Shown: one piece after another, positions 49,630 to 55,743 of the stretch
Layout of the letters: every line of letters starts with the position of its first letter
How positions within the stretch are numbered: position 1 is the stretch's first letter
Source: CAYLNK01 sp964384675
GTDB lineage: Bacteria > Acidobacteriota > Thermoanaerobaculia > UBA5066
Length of the DNA stretch: 55,743 nt
Assembly (NCBI GenBank): GCA_964384675.1
Contig: CAYLNK010000006.1
Coordinates: forward strand, 1-55,743
Direction: 5' to 3'
The notes under the pieces: model-generated
Databases searched by the model: none
The model's input: the letters and a program-made list of their open reading frames with translations, nothing else
What the model was told of the DNA's origin: nothing
Position numbers and translations under genes: made by a program

Positions 49630-49646
49630 GCTCGACGACGTCGAGC
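49630..49646. repeat. Perfect 7-3-7 inverted repeat
   Basis: GCTCGAC and GTCGAGC flank a 3-base loop, 52 bases past the stop of the 49258 gene and 37 bases before the V4R-like start. It could be a terminator stem without a U-run, or an operator for the downstream gene. Confidence 0.35.
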
Positions 49647-49682
49647 CGCAGCCGAGCTGGAAAGCCGTACCATGGGGTCGAG

Positions 49683-50345
49683 ATGATCATCCCGCTGGCC
49701 GACAGAGGAAGGCCCCCCGACGAGATCCTCGAGGTGCCGGACCGCACCTGCAATCTCCGGGGGGGCGTCTTCCAGTCGCGGATCGCGTGGGTGATGGAGC
49801 ACGCCGGCCCGGCCGCGGTGACGTCGCTCTGGAGCCGGCTCCCCGGAGGGATCCGGAGCCGTCCCCCCGAGTCGATCGAGGTGACGGAATGGCTCCCCTT
49901 CGCCTGGCTCGTGGCCCTCGACCGGACGATCACCGAGGTGTTCGGAGGCGGGCGGGTCGAGCTCCTGTACGAGCTCGGAAGGCACTCGGCCCGCTGGAAC
50001 TTCCTCCGGAACGCCGCGCCGTCTTCCGCGTCGGATCCCGCCGGGGGTCGCCGCCTGGGTCTCAACCTCGGCCTGAGCGTCCAGAGCCATTTCTGGGACG
50101 CGCGAACGCACCACGGCCTCTTCCAGGACTACGGCTCGTGCAACTACGTCCCTCTCCACGGGCAGGCGTTCCGGCTCGACTACACGGGCTACGTGGTGCG
50201 GAGCCGGACCTTCTGCCTCACCGGCCTCGGCTACTTCGAGGCCTCCGTGCGTCTCCTCGGCGGCCGGGAGCCGATCTCCGAGGAGACCGCCTGTCAGTGC
50301 TACGGCGACCCGACCTGCTCCTACGTCGTCTCCTGGGAGGGATGA
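49683..50345 (+). CDS. V4R-like ligand-binding domain protein
   Basis: A 220-residue soluble protein. The C-terminal half reads GLGYFEASVRLLGGREP then CQCYGDPTCSYVVSW. This matches the end of V4R/heme-NO-binding-like domains, in which a C-x-C...GDP-x-C motif binds zinc or helps ligand binding. The first 90 residues are helical with no membrane segment. V4R domains bind small hydrophobic molecules or act as assembly modules; no output domain is present here. The ATG at 49683 has a GGTCGAG-type weak ribosome binding site. It is followed 83 bases later by the large secreted propeller gene. Confidence 0.65.
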   Translation: MIIPLADRGRPPDEILEVPDRTCNLRGGVFQSRIAWVMEHAGPAAVTSLWSRLPGGIRSRPPESIEVTEWLPFAWLVALDRTITEVFGGGRVELLYELGRHSARWNFLRNAAPSSASDPAGGRRLGLNLGLSVQSHFWDARTHHGLFQDYGSCNYVPLHGQAFRLDYTGYVVRSRTFCLTGLGYFEASVRLLGGREPISEETACQCYGDPTCSYVVSWEG

Positions 50346-50428
50346 CCGGACGTCCCACGGCGCACTCGCCGGGGGACGCCACCACGCGCACGGGTCTTGC
50401 GTCGCTCCGCCCGACCTCAGGAGGGTCC

Positions 50429-53400
50429 ATGCCCCGTTTCCCCAACGTCCTTGCGTTCTCTTTGCTCTTCGCTCTCCCCGCGCTGGCTCAGGAGCACCCC
50501 TCGGCAGCCCCCCTCGGCGCGCCCCTGCCGCGCCAGAACGTCCGCGTGAACGACCCGGCGATGGACACGCTGGGGCACACGAACAGCGGGTCGTCCGTGG
50601 CCGTGCGGGGCTCCCGCGTCGTCGTCGGCTTCAACGACGCCAGCCGTGACGTCTCGGGCTACGCCTTCTCCACGGACGGCGGCGGCACGTTCACGCACCG
50701 CCGCCTCGCCCCTCCCCCGGAGGGTAGGACGCTCGGAAACCCGGTCGTCGCGTTCGGCCTAGGAACCGACGTCTACTACGGAACGCTCATGCTCCTCGGG
50801 GACGGCGTCTCGACCATCGGGCTCGCGAGGTCCACGGACGGCGGAGCGACGTTCGGGACCCTGACCGACGTCGCCCTCGCCGCCGAGGGGCCGTACGAGC
50901 AGCAGGACGAGGAGTGGATCGCGGTCGACTCCGCACCGGGCTCCCGCTTCGCGGGCAACGTCTACGCGAGCTGGACGTACCTCGGGCCCAACGGCGAGTC
51001 GGTCATCCTCTTCGCGCGCTCCACCGACGGCGGCGCCACGTTCCTGGACCCGCTCGTCCTGTCGCCGATCGACACGGCCGGCGTACGGAGATCCGTCATC
51101 GCGGTCGCGCCGAACGGCGACGTCTACGTCGCCTTCGAGGACGCTCACGCGTCCCCCCGAGGCATCTCGATCCGCAAGTCGGCGGACGGCGGAGCGACCT
51201 TCGGCGGCACGAAGACGATCGCCACCTTCAACCCGTTGACGGCCCTCACCGGCGGCGGCGGCGTCCGCGCCAGCAGCTACCCATCTCTCGCCGTGGACGC
51301 GTCGAACCGGGTCCACCTGGTCTTCGCGGCCGTCGCCTCGGGCGCCACGACCGACCGGGCCGACGTCTTCTACGTCCGCTCCTCGGACGGCGGCGTCACG
51401 TACACGACCGCGCGCAAGGTGAACGACGACGGCACCAGCACGAGCCAGGCGTTTCCGGCGGTGGCGGTCGCGAGCGACGGGAGCGTCGTGGTGAAGTGGG
51501 TCGACCGGCGGAACGACCCGGTGAACGACGCCCTGTCCGACGTTTACGTGGCGGTCTCGCGCGACGCCGGCACGACGTTCGGCAAGAGCATCCGGGTCAC
51601 CGACACCAGCTGGGTCTACGGGCCCGTGGAGCCGTCGTCCGGCGCGGGCTATCACGGCGACTACGACGGCCTGGCGGTGGACGGAGGGAACGTGTTCGTG
51701 ACGTGGAGCGACGAGCGGGGCGCGGATCCCGACGTCACCTTCGCGACGTTCCCGATCTCGCTCGACCCCGCCACGCCGGACTTCGTCCTCGCCTCGCAGA
51801 AGACGTACGGCAGCGTGCGGGCGGGGCAGTCGGCCTCCTTCGACCTGCCCACCTCGGCGGTGAACGGGTTCGCCGGGAGCCTCACCCTGTCGGCCTCCCC
51901 GGCCGTGCCCGGTCTCTCGTACGCCTTCGCGACGGGCACCGTGAACGCCGGACAGGCCGCGCGCCTCACCGTGACCGCCTCCGGCGCGGCGGTGGCCGGC
52001 GACGTGCACCTCACGGTGAGCGCCGCCAGCGACGGCGTGACCCGCTCCACCACGATCTGGCTCACCGTCTACGACGCGACCCGGCCGGTCGACGCGCCGG
52101 TCAACGCCACCTCCACGCCTGGCTTCACCGGCGGCGCCGTGAAGGTCGACGCGTCGGGCCGGCTCCACGTCGCCTACGAGGACGACTCGGTCACCGTGCT
52201 GGGACAGGACGTCTTCTACCGGCGCTCCACGGACGGCGGCGTCACGTTCTCGACGCCGATCAAGCTCAACGCCGCCGGCAGCACGGGCTTCCACGTCGCG
52301 GTCGCCGCGGACGCGAGCAGCCGCGTCTTCGTGGTGTGGTCCGGCGGAGTCGCCGGACAGAACGAGCGGGTCTACGCCGCGCGCTCCACCGACGCCGGCG
52401 CGACGTTCGCCGCCCCCGTCGCGGTCTCGCCCGACGACCAGAGGGCCTTCTATCCGAACGTCGCCGTCGACCGCTCCGGCAACGTCCTCGTGGCGTACTA
52501 CGACGTGGTACAGGGCTACGCGGTCCTCGGCACCACGCGCTCCACGAACGGGGGCACCACGTTCGACGCGCCCAAGGCCATCTCCGACGGCGCGCCGTCC
52601 ACGACGACGCGGCCCGGCATCGCCTTCGACTCGAAGGGCGCGGCCTACGTGACGTACACGCGGCAGGTGGTCGTCGGCGCCGGGTTCCTCCTCTCCTCGG
52701 CGCGCATCGCCATCGCCAAGGACGGACGCTCGTTCGGCACGCCGTACGACCTCACCCTGGCGACGAACATCCAGGCCTTCGCGCCGGACGTGACCGTGGG
52801 GGCCGACGACGCCCTTCACGTCGTCTACTACCAGCGTCTCGAGGACGACCTCGGCAACGTCAACCGCGAGGTCGTCACCGTGCGCTCCACGGACGCCGGG
52901 GCCACGTACACACCGCCCCTGGTCCTCTCGGGCAACGCCGGCCAGTCGTACTTCCCCGCGGTGATCGCGGAGCCGGGCGGCGCGATCGACGTCGCCTGGG
53001 AGGACGACTCCCAGGGCGGAGGGACCGACGTCCTGTACGCCCGCTCCACCGACGGGGGACGCACCTTCACGGCGCCGGCGAACCTCTCCTCGAACCTCGG
53101 CCTCTCCGGGAGCGCCGCGAACCCGCTCGACACCCTGGGAGGCTCCGGCCGCGTCACGCTCTCGGTCACGTCGGCCGGCACCGTCGCCGTCTCGTGGCTC
53201 GACGACAGCCCCGCCGATCCCGACCTCTTCGTGACCACGGTGAAGCCGGGCGCCATCGTCACGAACAGACCGCCGGTCGCGACCATCACCGTCCCGGCAG
53301 GGAACGTGACGATCGAGGCGGGACAGGAAGCGAACCTGGCCGGGACCGGCACCGACCCGGACGGCGACCCCCTCACGTACTCCTGGGTCTTCGGAGACGG

Positions 53401-54970
53401 AGCAACCTCGACGCTCGAGGCCCCGGGCGCCCACCTCTACTCCCGGCCGGGCGTCTTCACCGTCACGTTCACCGTGCGCGACGCGCGGGGCGCCGCGGCG
53501 AGCGCGTCGATCACCGTCACGGTCGTCCCGCCCACGGCGACCGGCACCAGCTTCCTCCTGCCGGTCGTCCTGGAGGCGGCCGGCGTCGGCGGAAGCCGCT
53601 ACACCAGCGAGGTCACGTTGGCCTCCCGGGCGACCTCCTTCACCGAGGTCATCCTGACGTACACCGCCTCCGAGGGCGGCGGAAGCGGCGTGGCCCGCCT
53701 GGCGCTCGCCCCCGGCTCCCAGTTCGTCGTGCCCGCGATCTTCGACCTCCTGCGCTCGCGCAGCCTCGCGATCCCGAAGGACGGCGGCACGCACGTCGGC
53801 ACGCTGCTCGTCACCTTCGTGGGCGTCTCCTCGCCGTCCACCGTCTTCGCCGGCGCGCGAACCTACACGCCCGACCCGGCCGGAGGCGCCGGCACGTTCG
53901 GGCTCTTCTACGCCGGGGCGGCCACCACCACCTCGCGCGCCATTCTCTTCGGGCTGCGCCAGGACGCGGACCAGCGCTCGAACGTCGCGGTCGTCAACGC
54001 CGGCCCCGACCCGATCACGCTGCGCGTCGCGCTGCAGGGCCCGAACGGGCAGGACCTCGGCGCGCTTCCCGACGTCGCCCTCGGACCGTACGGCTGGGCC
54101 CAGCTCGCGCAGCCGCTCGCCGGCAAGGCCGTCTCCGGCCGCGCCGTCGTCACGCGAGCCTCCGGCACCGGCGCGTTCACGGCGTACGCCGTGCTCAACG
54201 ACGCCGTCACGTCCGACGGCTCGTTCCTCCCGCCGATCCTCGACGACGACGGCTCGGGAGCCGACCGGCTCGTGCCGATCGTCCTCGACGTGCAGGGCCT
54301 CGGTGCCCGCTTCCGGACCGAGCTGACGGTCACGAACTTCACCTCGTCTCCGCTCCCGCTCACGCTCGGCTATCGCGCCGCCGACGGCCTCGGCAGCGGC
54401 TCCGGCCCGGTGAGCCTCACGCTGGCGCCGCTGGAGCAGCGCGTCGTTCCGGACGCGATCGCCTTCCTCCGCGCGACTCTCCCGATCGAGGCGGATGGCC
54501 GGAGCGTCGGCGGCACGCTCCTCGTCACCGCGCCCGCGGGGACCCCGGCGAGCGCTCTCGCCGTCGGCGCGAGGACGTTCGTCCCGGCGGCGCCCGCGGG
54601 AAGCTACGGGCTCTTCTATCCCGGCCTCACGCTCGCCGAGAGCGCCACGTCAGCCGTCGCCGTGTACGGCCTGCAGGAGTACGCCGGGCAGCGCTCGAAC
54701 CTCGCGCTCGTCAACCGCGGCGACGCCGGGGATCCGATCACGCTCCGCGTCACCCTCCACGGCCACGACGGGGCCGTACTCGGCCCGCCGATCGAGAGGA
54801 CGCTGGCGCCAGGCGCCTGGCTCCAGCTGGGGCGTCCGCTCGACGGGACCGGCGCGGCGTACGGCTACGCGATCGTGGAACGGATGGCCGGGACGTCACG
54901 CTTCGTCGCCTACGGCGTCCTCAACGACAACGTCTCGGCGGACGGGAGCTACATCCCGATGAGCAAGTAG
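50429..54970 (+). CDS. Large secreted BNR-repeat/PKD protein with duplicated C-terminal module
   Basis: A 1,513-residue exported protein from an ATG at 50429 with AGGAGGG upstream and a signal peptide (RFPNVLAFSLLFALPALAQ). Two propeller-like stretches of STDGG-type repeats lie at about residues 35-450 and 565-930, separated by an Ig-like segment. A PKD domain follows at about 945-1035 (DPDGDPLTYSWVFGDG). The C-terminus is two copies of a roughly 230-residue module, each with FLLP/LVPIVL...R(Y/F)xxE(V/L)T and GLFYxG...QRSNxAxVN blocks. Beta propellers plus PKD point to binding of polysaccharides or proteins outside the cell. No sialidase catalytic set is evident. Confidence 0.87.
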   Translation: MPRFPNVLAFSLLFALPALAQEHPSAAPLGAPLPRQNVRVNDPAMDTLGHTNSGSSVAVRGSRVVVGFNDASRDVSGYAFSTDGGGTFTHRRLAPPPEGRTLGNPVVAFGLGTDVYYGTLMLLGDGVSTIGLARSTDGGATFGTLTDVALAAEGPYEQQDEEWIAVDSAPGSRFAGNVYASWTYLGPNGESVILFARSTDGGATFLDPLVLSPIDTAGVRRSVIAVAPNGDVYVAFEDAHASPRGISIRKSADGGATFGGTKTIATFNPLTALTGGGGVRASSYPSLAVDASNRVHLVFAAVASGATTDRADVFYVRSSDGGVTYTTARKVNDDGTSTSQAFPAVAVASDGSVVVKWVDRRNDPVNDALSDVYVAVSRDAGTTFGKSIRVTDTSWVYGPVEPSSGAGYHGDYDGLAVDGGNVFVTWSDERGADPDVTFATFPISLDPATPDFVLASQKTYGSVRAGQSASFDLPTSAVNGFAGSLTLSASPAVPGLSYAFATGTVNAGQAARLTVTASGAAVAGDVHLTVSAASDGVTRSTTIWLTVYDATRPVDAPVNATSTPGFTGGAVKVDASGRLHVAYEDDSVTVLGQDVFYRRSTDGGVTFSTPIKLNAAGSTGFHVAVAADASSRVFVVWSGGVAGQNERVYAARSTDAGATFAAPVAVSPDDQRAFYPNVAVDRSGNVLVAYYDVVQGYAVLGTTRSTNGGTTFDAPKAISDGAPSTTTRPGIAFDSKGAAYVTYTRQVVVGAGFLLSSARIAIAKDGRSFGTPYDLTLATNIQAFAPDVTVGADDALHVVYYQRLEDDLGNVNREVVTVRSTDAGATYTPPLVLSGNAGQSYFPAVIAEPGGAIDVAWEDDSQGGGTDVLYARSTDGGRTFTAPANLSSNLGLSGSAANPLDTLGGSGRVTLSVTSAGTVAVSWLDDSPADPDLFVTTVKPGAIVTNRPPVATITVPAGNVTIEAGQEANLAGTGTDPDGDPLTYSWVFGDGATSTLEAPGAHLYSRPGVFTVTFTVRDARGAAASASITVTVVPPTATGTSFLLPVVLEAAGVGGSRYTSEVTLASRATSFTEVILTYTASEGGGSGVARLALAPGSQFVVPAIFDLLRSRSLAIPKDGGTHVGTLLVTFVGVSSPSTVFAGARTYTPDPAGGAGTFGLFYAGAATTTSRAILFGLRQDADQRSNVAVVNAGPDPITLRVALQGPNGQDLGALPDVALGPYGWAQLAQPLAGKAVSGRAVVTRASGTGAFTAYAVLNDAVTSDGSFLPPILDDDGSGADRLVPIVLDVQGLGARFRTELTVTNFTSSPLPLTLGYRAADGLGSGSGPVSLTLAPLEQRVVPDAIAFLRATLPIEADGRSVGGTLLVTAPAGTPASALAVGARTFVPAAPAGSYGLFYPGLTLAESATSAVAVYGLQEYAGQRSNLALVNRGDAGDPITLRVTLHGHDGAVLGPPIERTLAPGAWLQLGRPLDGTGAAYGYAIVERMAGTSRFVAYGVLNDNVSADGSYIPMSK
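53540..54970 (+). repeat. Duplicated C-terminal protein module (about 230 residues each)
   Basis: The segments from about 53540 to 54260 and from about 54270 to 54970 encode two related modules in the large secreted protein. Both contain the GLFYPG/GLFYAG block and a QRSN block, followed by VAYGVLND- or TAYAVLND-type endings. The likeness is at protein level and indicates internal duplication. Confidence 0.7.
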
Positions 54971-54971
54971 C

Positions 54972-55743
54972 TCACTCCAGCCACGGGTTCCGGAGCGGCG
55001 GCAGAGCCGCTCCGGGCTCCGTGCGCAAGCGGGCGATCCGCTCCGAGAGGGCAGACCTCACACGCACGTCGTCGGCCGGCACGTTCGCGAGCGCGCGCTC
55101 GTACGCCTTCAGCGCGGCCGCGGAGCGCCCGAAGCGCAGCTCGGCGTTCCCGAGCTCCAGCGCGGCGACGTACGCGCGCGGATGGAGCGCGGCCGCGTCG
55201 GCGAAGAGGTCCCGCGCCTTCACCGGATCGGGGCTCGGGCCGTACGTGCGCGCCATCGCCTCGCCCAGGAGCTGGCGGGCGCGGAGCCACGGCAGGCGGA
55301 ACGTCCCCCGGTAGACGAGGAGGTTGCCCCGCCGGTCCACCGGCTCGACGGCGCGGAACGCGTCGTAGTCGAAGCCGGGCGCGGGAGCGACGTGCACCGC
55401 CGAGACGAGGAACGTGCCGGTGAGCGTGCCGTTCTCGCCGGTCCAGGGGCGGGTCCGGAGCTCGAGCCGCTCGGCCAGCTCGGGCGCCATCGGGTAGTCG
55501 ACGAACGGCGTCTCCCCGCGGGGGCGCAGCACCTCGCGGGCGTAGCGAGCCAGCTCCAGAGAACGCTGTCCGAGATCGATCCCCTCGTTGTTGAAGAGGC
55601 GCCGCGCGTTCGCGGTCCCTCCCGCGAGGAGGTTGTGGAACTCCCACGGACGCGGCGTGACGACGGCCGGCACCGTCGCCAGCGCGAACGCCGCTCCGAT
55701 CGCGATCCGCGGCCGCCCGCCCCGCGCCACGAGCCGCGCCGCC
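54972..55743 (-). CDS. C-terminal part of a GT39-like glycosyltransferase/TPR protein (partial)
   Basis: The last 256 or so residues of a protein that begins beyond the window edge; the frame is open to 55743. A membrane helix near the start (IAIGAAFALATVPAVVTPRPW) is followed by NLLAGGTANARRLFNNEGIDLGQ. The latter resembles the segment after the last membrane helix of family 39 polyprenyl-linked mannosyl/arabinosyl transferases, where NxDWGQ is usual. A TPR-like helix pair lies near the end (YVAALELGNAELRFGRSAAA). Such enzymes glycosylate lipids or proteins in the periplasm. It is convergent with the large secreted protein, with one base between their stops. The assignment is limited by the missing N-terminus. 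Confidence 0.65.
   Translation of the reverse strand, partial: AARLVARGGRPRIAIGAAFALATVPAVVTPRPWEFHNLLAGGTANARRLFNNEGIDLGQRSLELARYAREVLRPRGETPFVDYPMAPELAERLELRTRPWTGENGTLTGTFLVSAVHVAPAPGFDYDAFRAVEPVDRRGNLLVYRGTFRLPWLRARQLLGEAMARTYGPSPDPVKARDLFADAAALHPRAYVAALELGNAELRFGRSAAALKAYERALANVPADDVRVRSALSERIARLRTEPGAALPPLRNPWLE

Noticed and set aside
50429..54970. Sialidase annotation for the BNR-repeat proteins
   Set aside because: STDGG-type repeats resemble Asp boxes, but the catalytic Arg triad, Tyr and Glu arrangement of sialidases could not be found in either propeller protein.

Overview
This is a GC-rich (about 70% by eye) bacterial chromosomal window from a Gram-negative organism. It carries LPS genes, long secreted beta-propeller proteins and eukaryotic-like Ser/Thr kinases, one of them with a PDZ-membrane-GAF-kinase layout. 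That mixture suggests Acidobacteriota, perhaps Thermoanaerobaculia; the placement is inference from gene content. I see no rRNA, tRNA, CRISPR array, prophage or insertion sequence. Genes are packed tightly, often with 4-base GTGA or ATGA overlaps between stop and next start.

Layout. 1-4245: LPS biogenesis (partial GT4 glycosyltransferase, MsbA-like ABC exporter, O-antigen ligase, divergent Kdo 3-hydroxylase KdoO). 4336-5616: a small Cys-rich protein, a Cys/His-headed protein and a small membrane protein. 5624-8068: a secreted nine-heme cytochrome. 8450-17937: two Ser/Thr kinases around a WaaE-like GT2, a 13-repeat propeller protein and a secreted M20 peptidase. 17941-21732: a small unknown protein, a DUF885-like metallopeptidase and an OPT peptide transporter. 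21852-27028: an Fe-S protein / PAS-GAF sensor / PilB ATPase operon. 27153-29533: an NfnAB-type flavin/Fe-S oxidoreductase. 29618-31141: a deoxyribosyltransferase-like protein and a VapBC toxin-antitoxin pair with a clear promoter-operator. 31201-34369: a 2OG-Fe(II) oxygenase lacking a standard start codon and a hybrid PAS histidine kinase. 34505-47691: a co-directional block XdhD - threonine-synthase-like - second PLP enzyme - SsnA - YgfK - YgeW - YgeY - M1 aminopeptidase. 47728-55743: PilZ protein, GT2, a 30-residue membrane peptide, a V4R-like protein, a 1,513-residue propeller/PKD protein and a partial GT39-like protein.

The most interesting region is 34505-45851. It is recognisably the anaerobic purine/uric acid (selenium-linked) cluster known from E. 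coli and gut anaerobes, but in altered form. The YgfK homologue lacks the whole NAD(P)H/FAD domain. The usual 2,3-diaminopropionate ammonia-lyase YgeX and the hydantoinase HyuA are absent from the window, and two other fold-type-II PLP enzymes sit in the operon. The first of these appears to start at an ATT codon overlapping the xdhD stop. NfnB at 27153-28616 is a stand-alone version of the domain missing from YgfK.

Other signals worth a look: a 35-base symmetric operator overlapping a near-consensus, apparently leaderless promoter in front of vapBC; a long imperfect inverted repeat inside the purine operon; hairpins that bury ribosome binding sites; and an Fe-S/PAS-GAF/PilB operon that could couple redox state to pilus motors.
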